A stretch of 64,000 nt of DNA, taken from assembly GCF_040436345.1 (NCBI RefSeq), contig NC_133232.1, positions 5,715,001-5,779,000 on the forward strand. Reading direction: 5' to 3'. Below are positions 51,490-62,959 of this stretch, in pieces. How positions within the stretch are numbered: position 1 is the stretch's first letter; each line of letters opens with the position of its first letter. The stretch is from Pagrus major (Eukaryota > Chordata > Actinopteri > Spariformes > Sparidae). Below the pieces are notes generated by a model, which worked only from the letters and a program-made list of their open reading frames with translations, ran no database searches and was not told where the DNA came from. Both the position numbers and the translations under genes were made by a program.

Positions 51490-51500
51490 TAATAATTAAT

Positions 51501-51506
51501 TTTATT
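51501..51506 (-). terminator. Candidate poly(A) signal of the second p24 gene
   Basis: AATAAA on the minus strand, about 240 bases past the stop and 12 bases from the edge of the TTAA MITE, so the cleavage site may lie within or at the MITE border. Confidence 0.55.
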
Positions 51507-51746
51507 TCCTCCTGGTCCTCCATCACACTTCCATACTTTGGTGGCTATTCAACTGCTTTCTATGTGGTGATAAAATGATCATCAGCAGCAGAAGTCAGTG
51601 GAGCTATAATAACATGAAGGTACACGAAAGACAGTCTGTAAACATCAACCATCCATCCTACAGGTAAAAGCTGGTAGTTGTGGATGTTGTGAAGGATGTA
51701 GTGGATTACATGTGAGTAATAAAAGTCAGCAGAAGAAGAGTAGGTG

Positions 51747-54414
51747 TTACCAGGAGTTGGTGCTCGCGGTGATGACAGCGACCACGTAGAGCGAGCGGAC
51801 AACGGGCCACCAGAAGATCCACATGTTGGTGTTGTGTTCGACCTCACGGAAATGTTTCTCTCTGAGCTGTCGATCAAACAGACACACAACTTCAACACAA
51901 ACACCAGCTGATCGCTCTGCTTCACTCTGTCCTTCACAGCTTTACTTTTCTTTTTTACTTCTCTTAATTTTCTCACTTTTCTGAGCAGGACTCTTCCACT
52001 GTGTTGCTTCAATAGTTGCATGTTAAAGCAGAACTCAGCAAAACTGAGTGACGCGGCTGAAAACTCCAGAATAAATCTACTAAGTGGGCCTTGACACACA
52101 CACACAGACACTTGGACTGACCCTGTGGTAGTCCTGCTCTCTCTGGATCTGTTGGACCTGCTCCATCAGCTGTCGGACTCTCAGCTGCAGCTCCGATAGT
52201 TTGTCTCTGGCAAGGATCGCGGTGTAGTTGTTTGTGCGTTCGCCTGCTCTGATGTCCAAGTGAACCGTCTGCAGCGACGCAACAGGAAACAGGAAGTTCA
52301 TTATAAAGGAAGAGGTTCACAACATGTCATTTAAATATCTGCATTTAATGATGTCCTGCAGGCGGGCTGGACTGCACTCACCAGCATGCCTCCAGCAAAC
52401 AGGGGGCGCTGTGAAGAGCTGGACTGCAGACAGATCAGGTGTCTTCCTGCTTTATGTGATGTGTAGTGGAATGTTCCCTCAGAGGCGAATTGTTTTGATA
52501 AAACCAGCTGGAGGGAAAAGAAGACACAACACACACATCATCAAAACCCTGCTAGAATCACAATCTGATGCTGACGGCTGAACAGACAAAAAATTCATTA
52601 ATGTAAACTAAATAAAAAATACCACACAGCAGCAAAACAAACAATAAGACTGCAGATCAATATGAGGTCAGCAGTGAGAGAGGCTGATGTAAAAAATCAA
52701 AACCGGAGAGATTTTTAAAAAAATGTAACGTGCTCTGTGGTGACAGAATATTCTGCACCATCCAGGACGAACCTTGTCATCAGGATCTTTAGCTTCTACT
52801 AACATCCTGAGGTTCTGATTGGCCGGCAGGTCCTTGTCCAGGTGAGTCTGAAAGTTTCCTGCAGAGAGACGAAGACAGAATGACATGTCAACATTAGTGA
52901 CATACAGTATACACACAAGAGAATATATATCATAGAGTAAGTAAGGACACTCAGTAGGGTTTCTGCAAACACTATCAGGCTTATGGGCTGAAATAAAGTA
53001 CTAAAAACATGCGATACAAAGACCAGAGATGACAGAGAGTTCACCAAACTGAAAATACAGCTGTCACAAGTGACACAGAGAATCTGTGGACATTAAAAAA
53101 ACACTCAAGACCTGTTTGGACTTTTATGCCGCTTTCTATTTACTCTTAATCTGAATTTATTTCTATTTTACGATGTTTTATTCTTTTTGTATTCATGTCT
53201 GTTGCTGTATTTCCCGTCTGAAGCACTTTGTGACGTTATGCTCTTTTTAAATAAAGTTACTTTCTTTCTCTGAATGATTTCTAAAGTCGCCAAATTCAGT
53301 CCATTAACGGTGGAATCAGGTGATTAAACATGATTTAGAGAGTTTACTTTTCTCAAAAAGTTTAGGTTCTCCAGGTAGAAATGTGTGCATAGTTTACAGG
53401 AGCTGCAACGACTGATCAATGAGTCGTCGACTATTAAATGAATCACAAACTATTTTGATAATCGATTGAGTTTGAGTGTTTTTTAAGAAATAGAAAGTCT
53501 CCATTCTGTGATGTCAGCTTGTTAAATGTGTTTCTTTCCTCCTCTATGACAGTAAACTGAATGTCTTTGGGTTGTGGACAAAACAAGACATCTGAGGACG
53601 TCATCTTTGGCTTTTTTCACCATTTTCTGACATTAAATAGACAAAACAACTAATCGATTATTGACAGACTGATCAACAATGACAATACTCCTTTATTAAT
53701 TTAATTGTAACATTACAGCTGGTAAAGATGGAGCTCATTTGTTAATGGTTTGCACACTGCTGGGCAGCGTTTGTATTTCCCCACAGGGATCAATAAAGTT
53801 TTATTATCATCTATCATTATAATTGGTTTGTTTAACAGGAGCACAGTGATAAACTGCTGTACATCAAGGCTCTAACAAGGAAAATCTGTGAATATATAAC
53901 AGTTATCTTAATAATCACATTACCATTTGTTGATTATATTGTTTTTTATCATTAATCAGAATCTAAAAAGTAACTAAACTTTATTAAATTAATGTAAAAC
54001 TTCAAACAACAGAATATTTCCCTGTGGATTTGTTAAGAAGTGAAAGTATAAAGTAACAGAAAAATGAAAATACTCAAGTAAAGATTATATTTCAGTTAAT
54101 AACTTGAGTAAATGTACTTCGTTACTGTCCACTGGTTAATATCGTTCAGACATAAAGTTTAATGTTTGTTGTGTCGACAGGTTAGCTGGTTAGCTAAAGT
54201 TAGCTGGTTAGCTAAAGTTAACTGAGTTAGCTAAAGCTGCTATGCTAACCGGAAGTAGAAACTGACCTATGATCATCGTGTCGTCGGGGATCTCCTGAAT
54301 GAAACATTTCCTCTCGGTGTCTCCGATGTGAAAATACAAAGAAGAGACGAAACTGTAGAAAACGTTTAAAAATAAAACTGTTAAAAACAGACTCGACCTC
54401 ATCCTGACTGACAT
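51747..54414 (-). CDS. Second p24 (TMED9/TMED4-like) gene lacking the cytosolic tail, five exons
   Basis: A p24-family paralogue of the neighbouring tmed9. Exons on the minus strand: 54414-54267, 52858-52773, 52507-52382, 52268-52122, 51866-51747; 627 nt, 208 aa, all GT-AG, and every intron sits at the tmed9 position. Residues 1-25 form a signal peptide; mature [12 protein letters not shown] follows; GOLD cysteines C37 and C104 are kept. From residue 17 to 49, 29 of 33 residues equal tmed9; exon 4 is 35 of 49 identical. Exon 2 is five codons shorter. The last exon, after [19 protein letters not shown], stops at STNSW, so the FF/KK tail is absent and the membrane helix is short with an arginine (R193). 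Shared introns point to duplication of genomic DNA, not retroposition. It may be a working gene with altered trafficking, or a recently damaged one. A downstream exon via the GTAACA overlapping the stop cannot be excluded. I would call it tmed9-like. Confidence 0.88.
53090..53275 (+). repeat. LINE 3'-end remnant in p24-like intron 1
   Basis: AAGACCTGTTTGGACTTTTA, then GAAGCACTTTGTGACGTTAT and TTTTTAAATAAAGTTACTTT: the arrangement of a fish L2-like LINE 3' end. Confidence 0.55.
53395..53685 (-). repeat. Dispersed ATCGATTAGT family, copy in p24-like intron 1
   Basis: GGAGCTGCAACGACTGATCA, TATTTTGATAATCGATTGAG, CTATGACAGTAAACTGAATG, AAAACAACTAATCGATTATT; close to full length. Confidence 0.85.
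53745..53820 (+). repeat. LINE-like 3' tail
   Basis: GTATTTCCCCACAGGGATCA followed by ATAAAGTTTTATTATCATC, a frequent 3' end of fish LINE/SINE copies. Confidence 0.55.
53940..54135 (-). mobile_element. hAT-type MITE fragment, p24-like intron 1
   Basis: GAAAGTATAAAGTAACAGAA, AAATACTCAAGTAAAGATTA and TTGAGTAAATGTACTTCGTT; ends GTCCACTGG, near the usual CCACCACTG terminus. Confidence 0.6.
54175..54238 (+). repeat. Short tandem repeat of GTTAGCTGGTTAGCTAAA-type units
   Basis: Three near-copies of a 14-18 base unit within intron 1 of the second p24 gene, just past its exon 1 donor. Confidence 0.8.
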
Positions 54415-54453
54415 CTCCCCGCTGCTACTGAGTCTGCGCGGGAGCAGAGGCTG

Positions 54454-54467
54454 CTGGGAGTTGTAGT
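54454..54467 (-). promoter_or_regulatory. ZNF143/THAP11-type motif of the second p24 promoter
   Basis: Minus strand ACTACAACTCCCAG followed by CAGCC, 40 bases upstream of the start codon; identical 14-base core to the tmed9 promoter. Confidence 0.65.
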
Positions 54468-54539
54468 TCTTGACATAAGCGCAGAGGGATGTAGAGGTTA
54501 AATAAAAGGTGGGTTAACTATGTAATGTTAATTAATGGT

Positions 54540-54970
54540 ATCTTAATGACTGAATGTAACTAAGTACTTTTACTCAAGTACTGTAACTAAGTGTATTTCT
54601 GTGGTATTTGTACTTTACTTGAGTAAATACTTTATACATTCACTCCACTACATTTTGGAGGCAAAATTTGAGATTAAATTATTTCATTTATTTTATTTTA
54701 AAATGTAAAATATCAGATCTGATAATAAGTCGACCCATAGTATACAGTATTTATATACATGTAAATATATGTATCAGTTACTTTTACTTACTTTACTTAC
54801 TTAAGTACATTTAATATCAGAAACTTAAAGACTTTTACTCGAGTACTATTCATACGGGTGACTTTCCCTTTTACCAAAGTAATATTTTAACACCATATCT
54901 TCGGGTGTCTGTTTCGGTATCTTTTGCTCCAGTATGACTTTGGGTACTTTCTACAATCCTGTTTAAACTC
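54540..54970. mobile_element. hAT-type MITE, about 430 bp
   Basis: TGTAACTAAGTACTTTTACT, CAAGTACTGTAACTAAGTG, GTACTTTACTTGAGTAAATA, CACTCCACTACATTTTGGAG and, near the end, GGTGACTTTCCCTTTTACC. Termini are not intact. Confidence 0.7.
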
Positions 54971-55184
54971 ATAAAAAGGTGAAACAAAAGCCTGTGTTTC
55001 ATTTAATAAACTGAGTTTATGTTTGTTTACCTCCACTACAGCCCTGGAGAAGAGAGTGCAGTACAGCACACAGAGGAATAACACTGCGGTTCTGCTCGTG
55101 CAAACACAAAGCGAGAACGATGCAATAGTGTAGGTGCAGATCTTTACTGGGACCGGTGTGACAGTTACAGGGTGAGAGTCACTG

Positions 55185-55335
55185 ATTCAGGACACTGTTG
55201 ACTCTTTTGACACCGGGGTGATGGAGGTGGTCTTGGAGCATTAATGGACGACCACTTGATCAGGGAGATGTTGAAGATGTTAGCGAGCTCATCTGGTTTT
55301 CTGGTCTGCTTCCTGAGCATGTTCATGTCTACTGT
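55185..55335 (-). pseudogene. Decayed LINE reverse-transcriptase fragment
   Basis: On the minus strand the frame reads PDELANIFNISLIKWSS, and after a one-base shift CSKTTSITPVSKES with one stop before it. This resembles the LINE RT stretch in which a DQLA..FTDIFNLSL segment is followed by VP.CFK..TIIPVPK. It is short and broken; the flanks up to 55800 could be further decayed repeat but I cannot identify them. Confidence 0.45.
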
Positions 55336-55889
55336 CGGGTCCAACAGCCTCATTGGCTTCATTGCATAAAAAGTTGTTCCCTGTCTCTGGGAGTGAAGGC
55401 CCTTTTAGACACAACATGACAACAGCACCACTGCGATCTGGAAGAAGTATTTCCAGTGGCTTCTGTTGCGTCACAATGGGTTTTTGCTGTGTTGAAGAAA
55501 GTCAGCACAGAGCACACTGCTCGGTACTGTGACTGGACTGAACCCGGCAGCAAACGCAGCTCAAATTGCGTTGTGTCTGAAAAGCCCATGAGGCATCGCT
55601 GTCACAGGTGTTGTAGTGTGTGATGTCCTGAGAGCCCTGCCACATGCACACAGTCCATGAGGATTTTCTGTGCATACGTGCGCTTTGCTAGTGCTCTTCT
55701 GATGGCTGGGACACGGTGGACCTGTCAGATCTGAGAGCTGCCATGAAGCTGGATTTAAAGACAGAATCTTATTTCTCAGCAGCACACATCGTCAGCTACT
55801 CAAGTGACCTGAAACCCCATAATTACATTAAAAAGTGTATTCAGCTGCTGTTTTCCTCCTTGTGTTAACCACAGTCGTCTTTTGGAAAA

Positions 55890-56095
55890 ACAAATCCAAC
55901 CATCACCAGGGTGCAATAAATCTCGGGATACAGTCGGCCATGAAGGATTCAACGGTCAGATCCTCCACGATGTGGGAGAGGAAGGCTGCATGTGAAGGAG
56001 CCTTTGAAACGAGACGACCTTGTCAAGACGCTTTGACGCATTTAGCCTTCGAAGGACGCGGCCCCCGAATTGAGACACAGCTTTTGTGCTAAGCT
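55890..56095. repeat. Probable dispersed repeat (CCTTCGAAGGA type)
   Basis: Contains GAAGGCTGCATGTGAAGGAG, GAAACGAGACGACCTTGTCA and AGCCTTCGAAGGACGCGGCC, wording I associate with a teleost repeat; single copy in this window. Confidence 0.4.
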
Positions 56096-56384
56096 AAGCT
56101 AACGACTCCAGCTCCTTACTGAAAGATTAGTTTTTAATCCAAATTGCAGAAGGCTGAAATCATAAACATCATTCTGACACGTTCTCACTGATGAAATGAA
56201 TTAAACTTAAGTCAAAGCAACAAACTGAACCACTGCAGTCATTTTAAGCTGTGAAAAGAGACTTTCCACCACAGACAAAGTGTCTTCCCCACATTTTGTT
56301 TTTGCATATGTTCAGTTTACATAAAGTTGAGGAGCTTTATCAACTTTTTGAGGGAAACTTTTCTTCTTAAGCCGTCTCTAATCT

Positions 56385-56800
56385 CAGATTGACTAATTTA
56401 ACAGTAAGCGAACAAGCAGAATGTGACTGCCGGCGTTGAAAAGCGGATAAAGAAAGTTGAATTCTGCCTCGGCCATCAGCGCCGCTCCTCCTGACCTGCG
56501 CGTGTTTGTGCTCGCAGGGCATTTGTTCTGCTTGTCAAAGTCGGTGTCCAATTGGGTGAAGCCCGTATTAAAGAGATCAGTGTATTTGCATGTCTCCACA
56601 ATGGCTGCCTCGCTCGTTTCCTCTTTGTGAATATAAAGTAGACAGAACTTAAAGCTGAGAGGTTTCATTACTGAGTCTATCGCAGCCGTGCAGTTCCTGC
56701 CACACAAATTAAATTGTGCCACTTTGTTGAACACCGACCTCCGTTCATAACTGCAGATTCATCTGCACGCCGTGTCCACGGCCGTCAGCTCGCAAAAAAG
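56385..56800. other. Candidate conserved non-coding element
   Basis: Over 400 bases of balanced composition with no simple repeat or known teleost repeat word, set in AT-rich repeat-bearing DNA. Reading frames are not convincing. Judged only by sequence character. Confidence 0.3.
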
Positions 56801-58615
56801 TCCCTGTGTCATTTATATTTTTACATATTTTTCCTTTAGTTTTTCATCAGATCGTTTCTTCAGCTCTCAAGAATGTTTCAGGTTTTAGGAGCAAAAAGAA
56901 AAAAAGATAGAAAATCTGAATAAGACAAGCTGCTCTTAAAAACACACTTTATATTGCTGAAGTTAAATAGATTGTAAATAAAATAGTGTCTTCCTTAAAG
57001 GGAACTTCCATTATTAAACACATACTAAACAATATACTTTCTATTATTTAAACCAGACTTAATATAAACCACAGAGGTGAGATCAGATCTCTTCAACATG
57101 TAGTTTTCTCTTTTTTAAAGCACTTTGAGCTGTATTTCTAAACAGAGCTGAAACTAAAAAACACAGAAATGTTAACCTAAATTTAAAAAATATAACAAAT
57201 GTTTAATACTTATCCCCTCAGAATGATACTGTAGCAGTGAGGAGATGCTTTTAATGCATTAAGGAGACAAATTCACTAAAAATACACTTGAACACAAAAT
57301 CTAAAAAATGAAACTCCAGTAGTCTTTTTGGGGAGGTGAGACACGGCACAGATGACAGCGCTGTTTCTTAAATCTGGAACTATATAAAAATGTTGTATTT
57401 CTCTGGTATTTTCCGACACAGACAGCCGGCCGTGTGAGAATAAATGTTGAAACACTGAAACACGCTGTCTTCCTTTTCCACATATATTTAGATGTAGCAG
57501 CTTTTACCTTCCTCAAAAATAATTTAGTTATTTATTCATCAGTCATGGTGGAAACTCACAGCTAAACTGTATATATTATATGCACAGACCTCCACCTTTT
57601 TACTCAGTATAAACCTGCTTTTATCTGATTGTAATGTTTTGGTTATTTATATTATATATTATTCACATGTGTGATTGTGACTACACTAAAGACATGCACT
57701 TTCTCTTTTAGTTAACTGTAAATAACACAGTCAGGATGTGAAGCTCTTCAGCTCGGACAAAAAGTTAGTTTACCTTTTTTTCTGCATCACTTGATCAGAC
57801 GGATCAGTTTCTATGAGCACAGCCTTTTAAAAAGCTGCTGATCATAGGCTGAAGACAGGACAATGAACAAATCCTGCAGAAATTAAATGTGATAAATGTA
57901 CAAAAGTGAATCTATTATTCTTCTAATAATCACAATAATCTAATCAGAATAATAATGTCTCATGTAAAACACCTCAATCTGAAGAGACTGATCCAATCCG
58001 ACCTGAGCTGGATGGGTTTTCAGAGGGTTCGGTGTAAACCTTTGTTAATCCCTTCAATAGGAGAATATTCAGCAGAATAACATGTGAACTCTTCATCGGA
58101 TCGTTTCTCTCTGGGTGGAATAAATATAAATGATTTCTGTGCATGTTCGCCTCATGAGACAGATGTGTGATGATGCTGAGATTCATATTTCTGTTTCTGT
58201 GGTCTTTGAGTTTGTAACCGACTAGTGTGAGACTGAATCACTGAGATGTGTCTCAGACTTATTTCACCCTGTAAATGACCATAACTCATTTATTTATAAT
58301 TACATTTCATCTGTGCAATAATGACCATAATCAAACATACAGAGCTTCATAATGGTAGTTTTGTGCAATATTCAAATTCTGTATTTTTTCCAGTTCTATA
58401 CCGACACAATGATCCCACTGTGCAGTCCTCTGGTGTATCGTAGCATTTATAATGCAAAGTATTATTACAGTATTACTCAGTATTATAGTAGTGGTCGTTT
58501 AGTTTACTAGTTTTCTGTCTAGACAGATTTGTCGTACAGGTATATTTTTATTTTTTACAAACTCTATTCTCTATCTTTATATTTTTAATTCCTCCACACG
58601 GAGGCATTTCTATAT
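56801..58615. other. Intergenic, no gene recognised
   Basis: AT-rich, no repeat named. Confidence 0.45.
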
Positions 58616-58619
58616 CTAG

Positions 58620-58685
58620 AAGGAGAAACTGTATTGAACCCAGTTTCCTCCTCAGGATCAATTAAGTGTTTCTGATTCTGACATC
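58620..58685 (+). repeat. LINE/SINE-like 3' tail
   Basis: GTTTCCTCCTCAGGATCAAT then TAAGTGTTTCTGATTCTGAC. Confidence 0.5.
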
Positions 58686-59029
58686 TGGAGTCGATCCAGC
58701 TCGTAGCTTTAACCCTGATTTCATTTTTGTGTTTTAACAAGCAGCCAGACAACGTTTGGAGCCACAGATGAAGTGAAACCAGAAACACGAATGACTTTAA
58801 ATCCAGCGCTGTGTTTTACTTCATGTGTCAGGACAGTAAAAGTCATCGTAGGTTTTGCTGTTGTAATAAGTAATAATTCTGTTTTCAGCTCCTTTAACAA
58901 GCAACATTTCTGAATCTCTCTTCATCTCCTGTTCTGTTGCAGTTCTGATATTTAACCACTAGATGTCAGTGAAGCTCCATCAGTCGGAGCTCTTAACTCC
59001 TCAGACGAGAGGAGAGACGGCAGAGAAGA

Positions 59030-59200
59030 AGCAGACGGAGGAGGAGGAGATGTAGAGGATGAGGACAAGGAGAGAGATATGAGTTTGGATGAGAGGAAAA
59101 GAGAAGAAGGAGGGAAGATGAAAAGATGGTGACAAAAGAAGAGGATGAGGAGAAAGAGAGGAGGAAGAAATCGAGGAAGAGGAGGAGGAAGCTTCAGTAA
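59030..59200 (+). repeat. Purine-rich (GA/GGA) tract
   Basis: About 170 bases almost entirely of purines on the plus strand; low complexity. Confidence 0.85.
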
Positions 59201-61660
59201 TGTGTATTTCCTGTCAAGACGCTTGATGTTCAATTAAAGACAGAATAATTAAACAGAATCGTTAATCGGCACATTTAATAACTTTTATGTCCCCGTCATT
59301 TAAAGGCAAATTGAATTTTTAATGCCATAAATCATCTTAAAGTCAGTTATTATAATTAATGAGATAAATTGCCTATAACACTTGAGCCTACACACTTAAC
59401 TAGGTTTGGAGGCCGAACTGGCCAATCAGGAGCGAGGGGTCCTAACGAGCAAGCAGGGGGGGTGGGGCCTCCACAGACAGATGGATGGATGTGTGTGTCT
59501 CTCGTCGCTCAGCTGTGTTGACAGAAAGCAGAAAATGATGATTTACTAGGTGAGCTTTTATTCACGCCGTGTCCCGGATGAATAAAGATCAAATTAGAGG
59601 TTTATGAGCTCCGCTGTCTCTCCTGACATTTATATGAGCTCTGGGCTCGGCTCGCTCTGATTTATGTTTACAGCAGCGCAGAGAAGAGAAGAGGGAGAAA
59701 AAACAAATGAAGTAGCCTGAAATCATTTTCTAATGCTCTGTCAACAGCAGCACACACGCACAGAGGCATGATGGGAGGCCGAGAAGAGTCACAGGTGAAG
59801 AAGAAGACGGAGGAAGTTAGTTAGTAGCTACTGATAACATTTCAAAACATTTCGTTTTTTTAAGTCCATCCAGTTGAAGACAGGGACGGCTCCGGGCCAG
59901 GACCGGCCATCGCAAGCACTTAGGAGAATTCCCAGTGGACCAGCTGGGAGTGTCAGGCCAGAAATCAAATGTGCGCTCAATTTATGGCTGGTGTTTCAGA
60001 AAGATAAGAACATACGGGCAGGGTTGCCCTTAGTTTATCAGCCTACCTTTCCTGAGTTGATCCTGTGTTTTAAAAAGCTTACTCATGCAATGAAGGTGCA
60101 TATAAATGTAAATCTGGTGGAAGAGACAGTAAACTCTTTATCAGGTGGAGGTACAGTCAGAGCTCTGAGGAAATGTCTCCATTTTTATTCCTGTGGTCTT
60201 ACAGAAAGATGTACTAACTCTTGAACCAAAAGACATTTGGCAGGAAGCTGTGAACATGAGTTGTTGTGAATGGATAGCTACTAATTTAATTAAAATTGTA
60301 ATAATTTCATATCTTCTTGCGTTCTGTATGTTAGACGTTAAGGGGTATCACTGTTATTCTGTGTGGTTATTCTGGAAACTGCAGGTCCAAGATGTTTAGC
60401 TGTGGTCTGTGATCGCGCTGTGTTACTCGGTCTTTCCATTCATATCTTGGCGACAATATGACGCAAAAATGTGGTTTAAAAATGATCTGAATCTGTAGAA
60501 TAGATGATGCACGACATGCACAATGTACAGGAGGCTGAGAAGACAATTAGCTACAGTATGTACACATGCAAATACCTTTAACAGTTCAGTTTAAGAAGAT
60601 ATGAACATTTAGAAAATACCCTCAGACCTCATAGGGTTCATTTACAGGACTTATACTTCTACTCCATTTCATTTATCTAGTACTGGTAACTTTAAATATA
60701 AGGTTGGTTTTAGCTCCACTTACTTTACATAACTTCATGCTGTTTATAATCTTCATTTTTAGAAGGTAGGTCGGCCAACTAATGTGGATTATTATTGTCA
60801 AACGAACTGTTCAACCAAACTCCATTCTAAAAGCAGGTGTTTTAAGGTCGAGCTATGTTTTTCCACAGTAAAAACATTAGTGACATCATCACAAAGACTT
60901 TTTTTTGATTCACTTCGATCTTCAGACACAATCGGTGCACACTTCATTTACTCAGTGACGTCATAACCAACCTGTGATCAGGTGTTTTCCATCAGATGAT
61001 ATAGACTGGGTTTTTATGGTTTAATGTACAAAATGCAACACAGCATTAAGACCTGGTGCTACTAGTTTTATCAGTTTGGCTTTGGCACGTTACAGCGTTT
61101 TGTTTTCACTTAAAAGGGGGCGTGGTTGTTCTGGTGACAGGAAAGTGACATATGCCACCTGTAGTGTCGCCTCTCAGGTATCAGGTCAAAGATATCTTGA
61201 GTCTTTTGTCCAGAAATGGAGCGATGCCTGCGAGCATCCACCTGTAGCCTGCGACCGGGGGCTTCAAGATGTTTTGCTCATCACTCCTCAATATCTCTAT
61301 GTAAACATCTCTGCGGGTAGTGCGGGTAGTTCAAACGTGAACTACTTATACTTTTTATACTTTTATTTATGATTGTAAAACATTTGTACTTTTAGCGACG
61401 TAAGATGTTTAAAACAGGACTTTTACTGTAGTTGTAATGGAGTAATTTTGTATTTTTAATGTTGCAGCTTCTACTAAGAAGGGAAAAATACAGGAAGTCC
61501 AGGATCCGAGCATCCAGCAGAGTTTAAAGAGGTGAAGAAGAATAATTAGCTTCATCAGAACTGTGAGGGTCTAAAATCTGCAGCCACTTGATGGCAGTGA
61601 AACACCGCGATACGACTGAGAGGAGGAACTGAGAAAAAACCTGCATTTGTCATAAAAGGT
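59201..61660. other. Intergenic, no gene recognised
   Basis: Weak hAT-type MITE words occur near 60640-60740 and 61365-61450. The 59540-59740 stretch is of higher complexity and might be regulatory. Frames up to 116 codons lack similarity. Confidence 0.4.
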
Positions 61661-61661
61661 A

Positions 61662-61715
61662 GTGAAAGAGGAGGAGGAGGAGGACGAGGAGGAGGAGGAG
61701 GTGGAGGAGGAGAGC
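61662..61715 (+). repeat. (GAG)n-like purine tract
   Basis: GAG/GAC units, almost pure purine. Confidence 0.92.
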
Positions 61716-61810
61716 ATCCATAATGTATGTGATCAGTCAGACAGAAACACTGGAGGAGGATGCATATTTACAGAGGTTATGATACTAATGATGACACAGA
61801 TGCTGAGGCC

Positions 61811-61880
61811 GACAGAGAGAGAGGTCGAGAGACACAGACAGACACACAGAGAGAAAGAGAGAGAGAGAGAGAGAGTGAGA
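61811..61880 (+). repeat. (GA)n-rich tract
   Basis: Mixed GAGA/CAGA run ending in about 10 GA units. Confidence 0.9.
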
Positions 61881-62514
61881 GCTTCCTGTCCGAGCGAGCT
61901 GCTAAAAAAATCTCCATTATTGAGTCGTAAAGTCTGATGTTCTTAAAAACAAGAGAAGAAGAAGGAGCCAGCGAGGGCGAGGTCATCTCACCTGATGCTG
62001 CTGCTGCTTGAAAAGGAATTTAAAATGTGTGGCTTTCATCTTGATAACACGTCCAGGTATCGTCATCCGACAGGTGGGTCTGAAGTCTGAGGTGGAGGCA
62101 GGAAGATGTGAAGTATTTACTGTGAGCAGGAGTTAAAAATGAATCATACATATATAATAATACACAGATAACAGTAAAGTGCTCATAATAGACATTTTAG
62201 AAAAACATATATTACATTAATAAATGATGATTATTGATGCGGCTGATAAAATTGATGCTGTGTAGCCTGTAAACTGGACCAAAGGATCAATTAAGTTTAG
62301 TTTTAAGTGATAATAATACATCGATTTTTATTTGTGGATTATTTTGTGTATTATTAGTAAATGTAGTGATTTAAAAAGTACAATATTTCTAGTAAAAAAT
62401 ATAAAGTAAAGTAGTAAAAAGAAGCATAAAATGAAAATATTCTGTGTTGCATTTCAGATTACATCTTTATGAGCTGACTGTTATTTAAAAAGGTGGAGGT
62501 GATGGTGGAGTTAC
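61881..62514. other. Intergenic, no gene recognised
   Basis: AT-rich; a few MITE-like words near 62380-62420 only. Confidence 0.45.
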
Positions 62515-62895
62515 AGCTGTGGCCAGAAGGCTGCCAAGCCAGAGACCACTGTTCAAGACTGTGTTTCAATATTTGCAACATGAATGAAACCTCTGGATAT
62601 TACTACTTTTTGCTTAATTTGATACAAATTCGTCACGTGTTATAAATTTACTGAAAGTATAACAATATATATAAAAAATGTTGTCTTGTTACGTCTCATT
62701 AGTTCACTAACGATTTAACTATGTTTGTCTACTTTCAAATAATGAACAATTAATGTCTAATATGAGCCTTATTTGATTCAAAGTAAGTCTTACTACAGCT
62801 CATTAGTGTTTCCAGTTGTGTTTGTGGTGACAGAACCAGGTATTTTAAGTTAAAACATGATGTTTCCTCAGCCTGACCAAGTGGTTTTTGTGTGC
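62515..62895 (+). repeat. Dispersed repeat family B, copy 4, split by about 195 bp
   Basis: GGCTGCCAAGCCAGAGACCA and CCTCTGGATATTACTAC (to about 62600), then after AT-rich DNA, GTTTCCAGTTGTGTTTGTGG, CAGGTATTTTAAGTTAAAAC and ATGATGTTTCCTCAGCCTGA. The gap suggests an insertion at about 62602-62795. The LINE starts soon after. Confidence 0.65.
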
Positions 62896-62959
62896 CACAG
62901 ATAGCTACCAAGCCATTTCCTGTTTTATGTTGAAAGTTTATCCTCACGTGTCACGTTTT

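Noticed and set aside
51560..52111. 183-codon open frame on the minus strand
   Set aside because: It spans intron 4 and exon 5 of the second p24 gene in the wrong frame; the true exon 5 frame matches p24 proteins and this one matches nothing.
53747..53820. Processed p24 or other retrocopy
   Set aside because: The AATAAA-like end belongs to a LINE-type tail; no coding similarity precedes it.
55835..56092. 85-codon frame on the plus strand
   Set aside because: Overlaps a probable dispersed repeat (CCTTCGAAGGA type); not a gene.
59874..60224. 116-codon frame
   Set aside because: No recognisable domain, and codon use looks random.
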